From contig NZ_DJFS01000070.1 of the NCBI RefSeq assembly GCF_002432125.1, positions 95,099-159,098 of the forward strand: DNA of 64,000 nt, given 5' to 3'. Origin of the DNA: Brevundimonas sp. UBA5866. Its GTDB lineage: Bacteria > Pseudomonadota > Alphaproteobacteria > Caulobacterales > Caulobacteraceae. Shown here in pieces: positions 38,625 to 48,409 of the stretch. Numbering within the stretch: the stretch's first letter is position 1; each line of letters begins with the position of its first letter. The translations under genes and the position numbers were made by a program. The notes under the pieces are model-generated. The model did no database searches. It had not been told where the DNA came from and saw only the letters and a list, made by a program, of their open reading frames with translations.

Positions 38625-38987
38625 ATGAACAAGGCAATCATCGCTTTGGCCGGTGCCGGCCTTCTGGTCACCGCCTGCGCCAGCGACCCCTATTACGGTG
38701 GTGGCGGCGGTATCAACACCAACAGCCAGGCTGTCCGTCAGGGTGCCACCGGTGCTGCTCTGGGTGCCGTGGCAGGTGCGATCATCGGCAATAATGTCGG
38801 CGATGGCAACGCCGGTCGCGGTGCCGCGTTGGGTGCCGTTCTGGGTGGCGCTGCGGGCGCAGTACGCGGTTCGGCTCAGGACCGTAACAACCAGCAGCGT
38901 TACCGCGACAGCCAAGGCCGTTACTACTACTGCTACGATGGCCGTGAGCAGGAGTGCTATTGGGAGAACGGCCAGCGCCGTTACTGA
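38625..38987 (+). CDS. Glycine-zipper outer-membrane lipoprotein (YMGG-like)
   Basis: 120 residues. The signal peptide ends in the lipobox LVTAC (Cys18), then DPYYGGGGG and a glycine-zipper double helix, GATGAALGAVAGAIIGNNVG and GRGAALGAVLGGAAGAV. The C-terminus is Gln/Arg/Tyr-rich with two cysteines (GRYYYCYDGREQECYW). Such proteins insert in or lie on the outer membrane and are often envelope-stress-induced; the exact role is unknown. It has its own terminator at 39029-39060. A similar architecture recurs at 44437-44862. Confidence 0.85.
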   Translation: MNKAIIALAGAGLLVTACASDPYYGGGGGINTNSQAVRQGATGAALGAVAGAIIGNNVGDGNAGRGAALGAVLGGAAGAVRGSAQDRNNQQRYRDSQGRYYYCYDGREQECYWENGQRRY

Positions 38988-39028
38988 TGCACCGCTGAAG
39001 CATTGGACCCTTTGACGGGGTCTGCTGG

Positions 39029-39060
39029 AAAAAGCGGTCTCGGCTTGAGGCCGCTTTTTT
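39029..39060 (+). terminator. Intrinsic terminator after the glycine-zipper lipoprotein gene
   Basis: Stem GCGGTCTC/GAGGCCGC (one G-U pair) extended by A-T pairs, arms 39029-39041 and 39047-39059, with a GGCTT-type loop and T-run to 39060. Confidence 0.85.
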
Positions 39061-39102
39061 CATGCTCGCTAAATATCAACTGGGTTCGAAGGAGGTTGGG
39101 GC

Positions 39103-39576
39103 ATGACCTGTTCGCGTGAGATGAAACTAGTAGCGGTTCTGGCGACGGTTGTTGCCGGTGGTGCGGTGCTGTCGGCCTGCTCGACCGGAAGCAGCGGCTA
39201 TGCCACGCGCGATGCGCTTGTCGCGCCGGTGAATTGCACGGACCGTTCGTTCGAGATCTATTTCGACGAGGGACAGGCGCGTCTGGCACCGTCTGCCCTG
39301 ACACTGCTGCAGATGACCGGACAGCAACTGTCCGGTTGCGACATCCGCAAGGTCTCGGTGGTGGGCCTGTCCGATGCTTCCGGCGGCAGCAATGTCAATC
39401 AATCCCTGTCCGAGCGCCGCGCGCAGGCCGTGCGTGATGCGCTGGCTGCACAGGGATGGCCGGCCCCCGTGTTCGAAGTCTCGGCCGTGGGCGCTCAAGG
39501 TGCCCGTGAAGGCCAGATCAACGAGCCGCTTCGCCGTCGCACCGAGGTGCGGGCCGAGGCCGCGCCGCGCCGATAG
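39103..39576 (+). CDS. OmpA-family lipoprotein
   Basis: 157 residues. The lipobox is LSAC, after a hydrophobic LVAVLATVVAGGAVLSAC segment. The OmpA-like peptidoglycan-binding domain (about 50-152) begins with SFEIYFDEGQARLAPSALTL and carries VVGLSDASGGSNVNQSLSER, the NxxLSxxRA-type helix and a terminal EPLRRRTEVRAEA. It probably links the outer membrane to peptidoglycan. AAGGAGG lies 7 bp before ATG 39103; the ATG at 39121 (MKLVAV) would give a more typical signal peptide but a poorer ribosome site. Confidence 0.87.
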   Translation: MTCSREMKLVAVLATVVAGGAVLSACSTGSSGYATRDALVAPVNCTDRSFEIYFDEGQARLAPSALTLLQMTGQQLSGCDIRKVSVVGLSDASGGSNVNQSLSERRAQAVRDALAAQGWPAPVFEVSAVGAQGAREGQINEPLRRRTEVRAEAAPRR

Positions 39577-39666
39577 GCCAAAGCCACGCGATAGGACACC
39601 GTGTCGACTGTTCTCGTCGAATTAGGGTCGCTAAGGCGATCCTGATCGGCGTAAACGGGATCGACC

Positions 39667-41808
39667 ATGACCTCGCCTCTGAGACTTTTACTGATCGTCT
39701 GGATTGCGGCCCTGAGCTTTTATGCGCAGGCGACGGCGGCTGCTCCGGCCAAGGGCGTGCAACGTCATCCGCATATCGAAGCGGAACTGGTGCCGATGAG
39801 CCGGTGGATCACGCCCGGCTCTACGGCCATTGTGGCGATCCGACAGAAAATCGCGCCCGGTTGGCACACCTATTGGCGTAACCCCGGAGATTCCGGCGGG
39901 CCGACCGAGGCGGTCTGGTCCCTTCCGGACGGTTTCAAGGCCGACGGCTTTGTCTGGCCCCGACCCGAGCGCAAGGCCCTGATGGGGCTGATGAGCTATG
40001 TCTATAGCGGTCAGGTCTATCTTCCCGTGGCCATAGAAGTGCCCGCCGGTCTGAAAGCGGGATCCATCCAACCTATTTCTGCCGAAGTGCTTTTCCTCGT
40101 CTGTAGCGACGAGATGTGCATTCCGGTGGAGATGACGCTGGCGGCGGATCTTGAGGTTGGAGCGGGGGCGGCCCCTCTTGATCCTGTTCACGGCGCATCC
40201 ATCGAAGCGGTGGTGACAGGAGCGCCCCGTGCCGCAGCGATCGAGGCCCGTGCCGCGCTGGTCGATGGCCGGGTGGTCATCAGCGCGGCGGGCGGTCCGC
40301 TGTCGAACCTTTCGCCGCGACAGGCCTATTTCTTTCCCTATGATCAAAGCGTCCTGGATCATGCGGCGGCCCAGAAAGCCGAGCTGGGGCCGCAAGGACT
40401 GACGTTCAGCGTTGTGCCGGGACGGGCGACCAAGGCCGGTTTGTCCGAACGGGTCAGTGGAATAATCGCGACCGATGTGGGGGCGTGGGAAGTTACCGCG
40501 ACGGCGGGACAACCGATTGCCGGCACGACCGGCAAGGGTTTGCTGTCGACAGAGGTTTCTGTAAGCGACGTATCCGGGACGGGCTTTCTAAAGGCTGCCC
40601 TGTTCGCCTTTCTTGGCGGATTGATCCTCAACCTTATGCCCTGCGTCTTTCCGGTGCTGGCCATGAAGGCGGCGGCCCTCACGCGTTCCGCCCACGATCC
40701 GGAAGGGTTGCGCAAGGACGGTATGGCCTTCGCGGCGGGTGTGCTGCTGACTTTTGCGGTTCTGGCTGGAATCCTGATCGGCCTGCGCGCCCTTGGTCAG
40801 GGCATCGGCTGGGGGTTCCAGTTGCAATCGCCTGCGGTTGTTGCGGCGCTGGCCCTTTTGATGCTTGCGGTGGCGATGAACCTCTCGGGCGTCTTCCATT
40901 TTGGAGGAAGACTGCAGCAGCTGGGCCAGATGGGCGGTCAACCTTCGGGCGTGGCAGGAGCCTTTTTGACGGGGGTTCTGGCGGTCGTGGTGGCGGCACC
41001 GTGTACGGCACCCTTTATGGCGGTGGCGATCGGTGCGGCGCTCCTGCTGGATTGGCCGATGGCCTTGGGCATTTTCCTGATGCTGGGTGCGGGGCTGGCG
41101 CTACCCTATGTCTTGATCAGCTTCAGTCCGCGACTGCTGCGCGGCTTGCCCAGGCCCGGCCGGTGGATGGAGCGTCTTCGGAATCTGCTGGCACTACCCA
41201 TGTATGGCACGGCACTATGGCTGGGCTGGGTTTTCGCGCGTCAAACCGGAAATGCCCTGCTCTGGCTGGGCGTGTCTGCGGCTCTTCTGGCGTTGGGTCT
41301 CTGGCTGTATGGCCGCGTGCAGGGCGGTGATGCGCGGCGTGGTTCGAGGCCTGGTTTTGGGCTTGGTTTGGGGCTTGTGGCCGTGGCCTTTGCGGGGGCG
41401 GCCATGATCGCGATGCGGACGCCAGTGCTGGCGCAAGGATCAGGGACACACTCGGCCCTGCCCTCACAGCCCTGGTCCCCTCAGGCCGTTTCGCAAGCCT
41501 TGGCTGAAGGGCGGCCGGTGGTGGTGAACTTCACCGCCGACTGGTGCGTGACCTGCAAGATCAACGAGCGGACAGCCCTGTCTTCGGACACGACGACCAG
41601 GGCCTTTGAAGAGGCGGGTGTGGTCTATCTGGTCGGGGACTGGACGCGGTCCGACCCGGCCATCACGGCGGAGCTGCAACGGCATGGCCGCTCCGGTGTG
41701 CCGCTTTATCTGGTTTACAGAGCGGGTCGTTCCGAACCGGAAATCCTGCCCCAGATTCTGACGGAGGGCGTGGTCATAAAGGCCGTCAAACAGGCCTCGC
41801 GCCCCTAA
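39667..41808 (+). CDS. DsbD/ScsB-family thiol-disulfide interchange protein
   Basis: 713 residues in the three-part DsbD layout. A signal peptide (about 1-25) leads to a periplasmic N-terminal domain with the redox pair VCSDEMCIPVEM. The central membrane domain has eight or so helices and cysteines in LMPCVFPVLAMK and AAPCTAPFMAVA. The C-terminal thioredoxin domain has NFTADWCVTCKINERTA. It moves electrons from cytoplasmic thioredoxin to periplasmic substrates such as DsbC-like or cytochrome c maturation proteins. The large DsbC-like N-terminal domain points to the ScsB-type branch. It ends 4 bases into the convergent hypothetical gene. Confidence 0.9.
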   Translation: MTSPLRLLLIVWIAALSFYAQATAAAPAKGVQRHPHIEAELVPMSRWITPGSTAIVAIRQKIAPGWHTYWRNPGDSGGPTEAVWSLPDGFKADGFVWPRPERKALMGLMSYVYSGQVYLPVAIEVPAGLKAGSIQPISAEVLFLVCSDEMCIPVEMTLAADLEVGAGAAPLDPVHGASIEAVVTGAPRAAAIEARAALVDGRVVISAAGGPLSNLSPRQAYFFPYDQSVLDHAAAQKAELGPQGLTFSVVPGRATKAGLSERVSGIIATDVGAWEVTATAGQPIAGTTGKGLLSTEVSVSDVSGTGFLKAALFAFLGGLILNLMPCVFPVLAMKAAALTRSAHDPEGLRKDGMAFAAGVLLTFAVLAGILIGLRALGQGIGWGFQLQSPAVVAALALLMLAVAMNLSGVFHFGGRLQQLGQMGGQPSGVAGAFLTGVLAVVVAAPCTAPFMAVAIGAALLLDWPMALGIFLMLGAGLALPYVLISFSPRLLRGLPRPGRWMERLRNLLALPMYGTALWLGWVFARQTGNALLWLGVSAALLALGLWLYGRVQGGDARRGSRPGFGLGLGLVAVAFAGAAMIAMRTPVLAQGSGTHSALPSQPWSPQAVSQALAEGRPVVVNFTADWCVTCKINERTALSSDTTTRAFEEAGVVYLVGDWTRSDPAITAELQRHGRSGVPLYLVYRAGRSEPEILPQILTEGVVIKAVKQASRP

Positions 41809-42272
41809 TCGGTATGGGGAGGCGCCAGTATCACCTCCACATTGTCATTCAGTAGATAGGCGATCTCGTCGGCGGCTTGTCGCCTCTCGTCACCGTTGCG
41901 GGCCGCTTCGATCAGATCGAGTTTTTTGGGAATGTCTTCGGATATACCGCGCAGGATGCAGGTCAGGTCGCCGTCTGTACCACGCGCCTTCATCGTATGG
42001 TGGGCGTCCATATTGGCCTGCGCCAACCGTAACGCCCGTGTCTTGAAGACCAGGTAAGGTTGGGTCTGAACAAACAGATCCGCGGTGATCTCACTGGATG
42101 ACAGCCATGAGCGTGCCATATCGCGCAAGGCTCCGGCTTCGAGGATTATGTCCCTGAAACCGGCTTCGTCGGATAATGGCGTTGATGAAACCGTCGCGGG
42201 TGCGGCTACGTTTGCTGCGGCGTCCTGTGGTGCAAATAGCAGCGCTGCTGCAAGTACAATGTTGCAACTCAT
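41805..42272 (-). CDS. Hypothetical exported protein
   Basis: 155 residues from the ATG at 42270-42272. It has a signal peptide (MSCNIVLAAALLFAPQDAAA) and a helical mature part with FRDIILEAGALRDMARSWL, LRLAQANMDAHHTMKARG and EAARNGDERRQAADEIAYLL. Only one cysteine remains in the mature protein (LTCILRG). I do not recognise a family. A GTG start at 42284 would add four residues. Divergent from pgi and convergent with dsbD. Probably periplasmic. Confidence 0.65.
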   Translation of the reverse strand: MSCNIVLAAALLFAPQDAAANVAAPATVSSTPLSDEAGFRDIILEAGALRDMARSWLSSSEITADLFVQTQPYLVFKTRALRLAQANMDAHHTMKARGTDGDLTCILRGISEDIPKKLDLIEAARNGDERRQAADEIAYLLNDNVEVILAPPHTD

Positions 42273-42381
42273 GGTATTTTCCACTCCAACCCGTTTATGG
42301 ACGGGTTAGAGTCCCCCTTTGCGACCGTTTCCCTGAAAGTCGCATTCTTAAAGTAACGCCGGTAAACGAGGGCTGAAACTG

Positions 42382-44004
42382 TTGGCTGAACCCGAGACGA
42401 TCCTCACTGCGGACGACGCTTGGTCCAGGCTTGTCTCTGTGGCTATGCATGATCGCGAGGCCTCGATTGTTGACCAGTTCGACAAGGATCCGGAGCGCTT
42501 GGAGCGCCTGACCGTCTCGGCGGCGGGTCTGTACATCGACCTGTCAAAGCAGAGCTGGACCCGTGCGGGCCTGTTGGCCTCGCTCAACCTGGCGCGCGCC
42601 AGACGTGTCGAGGAATGCCGTGATGCCCTGTTCGGCGGCGAAGCCGTCAATACGACCGAGGGCCGTGCCGTTCTGCACCCTGCCCTGCGCGCCTCCGAGG
42701 ACAAGGATTTCAGCGCTCTGGGTGTGTCCATCACCGAAGAGGTCCAGACCCAGCGCAGGGCCCTGAAAGATTTCGCGACCGGGGTGCGCAACGGCACTAT
42801 CTGCGGCGCGACCGGCAAACCGATCCAGGCTGTCGTCCATATCGGTATTGGCGGGTCCGATCTGGGGCCGCGCGTGGTGTGGGAGGGCCTGCGGACCCGT
42901 TTCCCGACATTCCAGGTCCGGTTTGTCGCCAATATTGATCCGGCAGACCGGCAGGAGGCGCTGGCAGGACTGGATCCTGAAACGACCTTGGTGATCGTCG
43001 TCTCCAAGACCTTCACCACGCTGGAAACCATTGCCAATGCCAAGGCGGTCAGGACGTGGCTGGAAGCCGGCCTGCCCGAAGGGGCAGATATCGCCCGCCA
43101 GATCGTCGGCGTGACGGCAACGCCCGAAAAAGCCGAAGAGTTTGGATGTGGCCAGACCTTCACCTTTTCGGACTGGGTCGGCGGTCGCTTCTCCTTGTGG
43201 TCGCCGGTCAGTCTTTCGGTCGCAATCGCTCTGGGATGGGATGTGTTCGAACAGCTTTTGCAGGGCGCGGAAGCGATGGATGAACATTTCATCACGGCCC
43301 CCTTGGACCGGAACGGACCTGTGCTGATGGCGCTGGCGCAGATTTACAATGTTGACGGTCTGGGGCGTACGGCACGCTCTGTCGCGCCCTATGCCTATGT
43401 GCTGCGACGTTTTCCGGCCTATCTCCAGCAGCTGGAAATGGAATCCAATGGCAAGCGCGTGACCCGTGACGGCCATCCTATCGAGCATGCCACCTGCCCC
43501 GTCATTTTCGGTGAGGTGGGATCCAACGGACAGCACGCCTTCTTCCAGCAGCTTCATCAGGGCCCCCAGGTCGTGCCGACCGAGTTTATCGTCGTACGCC
43601 AGACCCATGATGACGGGCCCGAGCAGAAGCTATGGGCCAATGCGCTGGCCCAGTCCCGCGCGTTGATGGTGGGGCAATCGACCGAGGCCGCCTATGCGGA
43701 GATGCTGGCAGCGGGCCATTCCGAGGCCGAGGCGGCGCGACTGGCACCGCACAAGACCTTCCCCGGAAACCGGCCTTCCACCACGATTGTGATGGACCGG
43801 GTCAATCCCTTCACCCTTGGGGCGCTGATCGCCCTTTACGAGCACAAAACCTTTGTCGAAGGCGTGATCTGGGACGTGAACAGCTTTGACCAATGGGGGG
43901 TCGAACTGGGTAAGGCTATGGCCAGCTCGGTGATGAGCGTGGCGGCGGGCGGGGCCGATGAACTGGACCCCTCGACATTGGAATTGCTGAAAAGGTTGAC
44001 CTGA
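42382..44004 (+). CDS. pgi: Glucose-6-phosphate isomerase
   Basis: 540 residues. Interconverts glucose-6-phosphate and fructose-6-phosphate in the cytoplasm. Sugar-phosphate motifs include HIGIGGSDLGPRVV (about 153-166), VIVVSKTFTTLETIANA, MESNGKRVTRDG and the C-terminal signature VIWDVNSFDQWGVELGK. The start is TTG at 42382, as no in-frame ATG lies before the conserved N-terminus. The stop overlaps the last base before the ATG of the DUF4260 gene, so they form an operon ending at a terminator near 44400. Confidence 0.95.
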   Translation: MAEPETILTADDAWSRLVSVAMHDREASIVDQFDKDPERLERLTVSAAGLYIDLSKQSWTRAGLLASLNLARARRVEECRDALFGGEAVNTTEGRAVLHPALRASEDKDFSALGVSITEEVQTQRRALKDFATGVRNGTICGATGKPIQAVVHIGIGGSDLGPRVVWEGLRTRFPTFQVRFVANIDPADRQEALAGLDPETTLVIVVSKTFTTLETIANAKAVRTWLEAGLPEGADIARQIVGVTATPEKAEEFGCGQTFTFSDWVGGRFSLWSPVSLSVAIALGWDVFEQLLQGAEAMDEHFITAPLDRNGPVLMALAQIYNVDGLGRTARSVAPYAYVLRRFPAYLQQLEMESNGKRVTRDGHPIEHATCPVIFGEVGSNGQHAFFQQLHQGPQVVPTEFIVVRQTHDDGPEQKLWANALAQSRALMVGQSTEAAYAEMLAAGHSEAEAARLAPHKTFPGNRPSTTIVMDRVNPFTLGALIALYEHKTFVEGVIWDVNSFDQWGVELGKAMASSVMSVAAGGADELDPSTLELLKRLT

Positions 44005-44382
44005 ATGTTTGTCGCGGGGGGATGGCAGCGGACCGAGGGTGGGGTCCTGTTGGTGGCTGCGACTTTGGCCTTCTTCAGACTGGACGGAAGCTGGCTTCTC
44101 TATCTCGGACTGTTTCTGGTGCCGGATCTGTCAATGGCGGCCTATGCCGTAGGTCCACGCACAGGAGCCGTGGTCTATAATCTGGCCCACAGCCTGATAC
44201 TGCCGCTGGTCCTGATGGGGGCAGGCTTTGCGTTTGCGGCTCAATGGGCGGTGCTGGCGGGACTGGTCTGGTTGGCCCACATCGGTTTTGACCGCATGCT
44301 GGGCTATGGCCTCAAGTCTGCGCAGGCGTTCGGGATCACCCATCTGGGTATGATCGGCAAGGCCCGTCACCAGACACTGTAG
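44005..44382 (+). CDS. DUF4260 membrane protein
   Basis: 125 residues, mostly hydrophobic, with about four helices: GGVLLVAATLAFFRLDGSWL, LYLGLFLVPDLSMAAYAVG, LILPLVLMGAGFAFAAQWAV and a terminal region. The motif HIGFDRMLGYGLKSAQAFG near the C-terminus is the DUF4260 hallmark. The function of the family is unknown. It begins directly after the pgi stop (TGA-ATG) with no gap. Confidence 0.85.
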   Translation: MFVAGGWQRTEGGVLLVAATLAFFRLDGSWLLYLGLFLVPDLSMAAYAVGPRTGAVVYNLAHSLILPLVLMGAGFAFAAQWAVLAGLVWLAHIGFDRMLGYGLKSAQAFGITHLGMIGKARHQTL

Positions 44383-44386
44383 CAAT

Positions 44387-44417
44387 AAAAAAGGCCCGCT
44401 TTTTCAAGCGGGCCCTT
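44387..44417. terminator. Terminator shared by pgi-DUF4260 and the convergent glycine-zipper gene
   Basis: Perfect 9-bp stem GGCCCGCTT (44393-44401) / AAGCGGGCC (44406-44414). Six A on the left give six T on the minus strand, so it is strongest for the minus-strand gene. The plus-strand exit is only CTTTC. Confidence 0.8.
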
Positions 44418-44436
44418 TCAGGTGAGACGCTACGGA

Positions 44437-44862
44437 TTACCAGCGACGGTCGTAGCGGTAGCCACGGTCATAATGACGGTTGTCGCGATAGCCACGGTCG
44501 TAAGAATAGCGGCGATCATAGTTGTAGCGGTCGCGGCTGTTGATGCCGTGCTCGCGCTCCCAGTGGCCTTGGTTACGGTAGCAGCGGCCACCGCGGTAAT
44601 AGTTGCAGTCGCTGCGGTTATTGGAAGAGGTGGCACCGACGGCTGCACCGGCCAGCGCACCACCGGCGACATAACGGCCATCGCCATTGCCGATGATTGC
44701 ACCGGCCAGACCGCCCACGACAGCACCGATCACGGCATCCTTGGCGGTGTCATTGCCGCGATCGCGGTCGTGATAACGCTGGGCCGAGGCGGGCGAGGCC
44801 ATCAGGGTCAGGGCCAGAGCCGGGGCGATTGCCGCGACGCCGATTTTCGACAGGGTCTTCAT
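44437..44862 (-). CDS. Glycine-zipper exported protein with Tyr/Arg/Asp-rich tail
   Basis: 141 residues. The signal peptide is cleaved near MASPASAQ (about residue 28). A glycine-zipper 2TM domain (AVIGAVVGGLAGAIIGNGDG, GGALAGAAVGATSS) is followed by a short cysteine pair (DCNYYRGGRCYRNQGHW). The last 35 residues are a low-complexity tail of YDR, GYR and HYD units (RYSYDRGYRDNRHYDRGYR). This resembles the lipoprotein at 38625 but lacks a lipobox. An outer-membrane or periplasmic location is likely; function unknown. Confidence 0.82.
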   Translation of the reverse strand: MKTLSKIGVAAIAPALALTLMASPASAQRYHDRDRGNDTAKDAVIGAVVGGLAGAIIGNGDGRYVAGGALAGAAVGATSSNNRSDCNYYRGGRCYRNQGHWEREHGINSRDRYNYDRRYSYDRGYRDNRHYDRGYRYDRRW

Positions 44863-45031
44863 GGGCGGGCTCCTTTCAAAGCCGGTGTTGAACTTGAGGA
44901 CAGGTATAGCGGGGGCAATCTGAACGACCCCAAGGGCGTCCGTTCATTTTCCAGTCATGTTCAAAATTTCGGCGATTTTTTATTCGAAGCGCCCCTTGAC
45001 CCCTTTTGTGCCGGTGCCTAACTCCCCGCCG

Positions 45032-45058
45032 TTAGCACTCGAGGGGGCGGACTGCTAA
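45032..45058 (+). promoter_or_regulatory. CIRCE element (HrcA operator) of groESL
   Basis: TTAGCACTC (45032-45040), nine bases, then GACTGCTAA (45050-45058). The consensus is TTAGCACTC-N9-GAGTGCTAA, so only one base differs. It lies 50 bp before groES, next to a TTGACC -35-like sequence at 44996-45001. HrcA repression of groESL is the expected control; hrcA itself is outside the window. Confidence 0.9.
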
Positions 45059-45107
45059 ATCCCTCCCTCCCGCTGCTAAGGCAGATATTTAAACTGGAGA
45101 TCATCAG

Positions 45108-45395
45108 ATGGCGTTTCGTCCTCTCGGCGACCGCGTGCTGGTCAAGCGCGTTGAAGAAGAGTCCAAGACCAAGGGCGGGATCATCATCCCGGACACGGCC
45201 AAGGAAAAGCCGCAAGAAGGCGAAGTGATCGCGGTTGGCCCGGGTGCCCGTGACGAAGACGGCAAGCACATTGCCATGGACGTCAAGGTCGGCGACCGCA
45301 TCCTGTTCGGCAAATGGTCGGGCACCGAAGTGAAGATCGAAGGCGAAGACCTGATCATCATGAAGGAATCGGACATCCTGGGCGTGCTCGCATAA
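45108..45395 (+). CDS. groES: Co-chaperonin GroES
   Basis: 95-residue co-chaperonin that caps GroEL. It begins [20 protein letters not shown], followed by the mobile loop [29 protein letters not shown] and the C-terminal [16 protein letters not shown]. It is under the CIRCE element, with groEL 55 bp downstream in the same operon. Heavily biased codons indicate very high expression. Confidence 0.98.
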   Translation: MAFRPLGDRVLVKRVEEESKTKGGIIIPDTAKEKPQEGEVIAVGPGARDEDGKHIAMDVKVGDRILFGKWSGTEVKIEGEDLIIMKESDILGVLA

Positions 45396-45426
45396 GCACC
45401 CGGTTGTCTCGAAATTCCTTAGATAA

Positions 45427-47097
<1,671 letters not shown>

Positions 47098-47128
47098 AGA
47101 AGTCCATCAGCTCAAGCTGATCTATCGG

Positions 47129-47160
47129 AAGGGCGGGATCGAAAGGTCCCGCCCTTTCTT
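47129..47160 (+). terminator. Intrinsic terminator of groESL
   Basis: AAGGGCGGGATC (47129-47140) pairs with GGTCCCGCCCTT (47145-47156, one G-U) around a GAAA tetraloop, followed by TCTT. It ends at the stop of the convergent LysR gene. Confidence 0.82.
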
Positions 47161-48101
47161 TATGGCCGTTGGCCGATTTCAATGCCGTGCTCGCGGCACA
47201 GCCTGGCCACGCGGGGGTCTTCGCGGGTTGTGGCCAAAGCCCAGTCGCGAAACCGGGCGATCTTGGGAATGGCGCGCCGGTTTTCGGGGTAACAGAGCCA
47301 ATATCCGGCCCCCAGTTGCACTGTATGGTCGAACGGTTGGACCAACAGTCCCATTGCGATTTCGCGGGCGTAGAGGATCGGAGATCCCAGCGCCACATTC
47401 GCCCCGCTGATAGCGGTCGAGACTTCGACACCCTGATTTTCGATGAACAGTTGCTGTGGTGCGGGCGGTGATTGTCTCTTTACGCCTGCGACCTTGAACC
47501 ATTCATCCCATTCGATGGCCTGGCCGATCAGGGGCGCGCGAAGAAGGTCTTCGGGGGATGACAGGTTCAGGGCCTTGGCCATGTCCGGACTGCAAAGCGG
47601 CGTGAAAACTGCAGGCATCAGCAGTCGGCTTTCGATACCGGGATAGCGACCCTCTCCGTACCTGAGCCCTATATCCATGCCGTCACCCGACAGGTTGGAC
47701 AGGGTATTACCCGTCATAACCTTTACCGCCAGATCAGGATTGGCCAGCTGGAATTGGCCCAGCCGGGTCGCCAGCCATTGGGTGGCGATGGTCTGGAGCG
47801 TGGTAACGCTGAGAACTTTATTGTCCAGCTCCATCACATCCCTGACGGCGCGGCGGAGCAGGTTCATGGCTTCGCCCGCCGCGTGGTTGAGGCGCTCGCC
47901 ATGTTCCGTCAGTTCGATAGCGCGAGGGCGGCGGACAAACAGGGCATGCCCCAGCCGCTCTTCCAGATCGCGAATGCGCCAGCTGACCGCTGCCTGCGTC
48001 ATGCCCAACTGATCTGCTGCCCGAGTGAAGCTGTTCAAACGGGCGGCGGTTTCAAACACCCGCAAGGCGTCGACCGGAATGTTTGAAAGCACGTCTCTCA
48101 T
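47160..48101 (-). CDS. LysR-family regulator (GcvA-like)
   Basis: 313 residues. The winged helix-turn-helix (about 8-67) reads VDALRVFETAARLNSFTRAA, DQLGMTQAAVSWRIRDLEE and RLGHALFVRRPRAIELTEHG; the periplasmic-binding-like effector domain spans about 95-305. The N-terminal pattern and the GMDIGLRYGEG motif place it in the GcvA branch. The effector is unknown. Its likely targets are its own promoter and the divergent genes at 48189 and 48410 (pepA). It converges on the groESL terminator. Confidence 0.88.
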   Translation of the reverse strand: MRDVLSNIPVDALRVFETAARLNSFTRAADQLGMTQAAVSWRIRDLEERLGHALFVRRPRAIELTEHGERLNHAAGEAMNLLRRAVRDVMELDNKVLSVTTLQTIATQWLATRLGQFQLANPDLAVKVMTGNTLSNLSGDGMDIGLRYGEGRYPGIESRLLMPAVFTPLCSPDMAKALNLSSPEDLLRAPLIGQAIEWDEWFKVAGVKRQSPPAPQQLFIENQGVEVSTAISGANVALGSPILYAREIAMGLLVQPFDHTVQLGAGYWLCYPENRRAIPKIARFRDWALATTREDPRVARLCREHGIEIGQRP

Positions 48102-48188
48102 AAGCCTGCCTTATGTATCCATCCAAAGGCTCGTTTGCCCGAGTAACGCCGTGCTGCCAATGAGCAAGGCGAAAATGGAGCCAAGAAA

Positions 48189-48374
48189 ATGGAAGAACCC
48201 CACAAAACACATAAGGAGCCCGCATGGGGATGGGTCGGTGCCTTTATCCAGTCCGTGCAGGCCGCCAAGCGCGGTCACGCTGGCGATAATAAAGTGACAG
48301 CCGTGACACGGCGTCGCGCCGACCACATCAAATCGCCAAGTTTGGTTGCCCGCAGAGGTCGGCGCACCGCATAA
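48189..48374 (+). CDS. Possible 61-residue protein divergent from the LysR gene
   Basis: ATG at 48189 with GGAG eight bases upstream. The sequence starts MEEPHKTHKEPAWGWVGAFI and ends in a basic tail (SLVARRGRRTA); it has no cysteine, signal peptide or known domain. It lies in the 308-bp space between the LysR gene and pepA, where a LysR-controlled small gene would be expected. An opposite-strand hydrophobic frame overlaps it, so coding cannot be settled by eye. Low confidence. Confidence 0.35.
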   Translation: MEEPHKTHKEPAWGWVGAFIQSVQAAKRGHAGDNKVTAVTRRRADHIKSPSLVARRGRRTA

Positions 48375-48409
48375 GACTTCAAACGTCGTCAATGAGGGGA
48401 CTGACTTTG

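Noticed and set aside
42261..42268. GTTGCAAC palindrome at the start of the hypothetical exported protein gene
   Set aside because: Same octamer as in the XRE operator at 12493, but single and inside codons for the N-terminus; likely chance.
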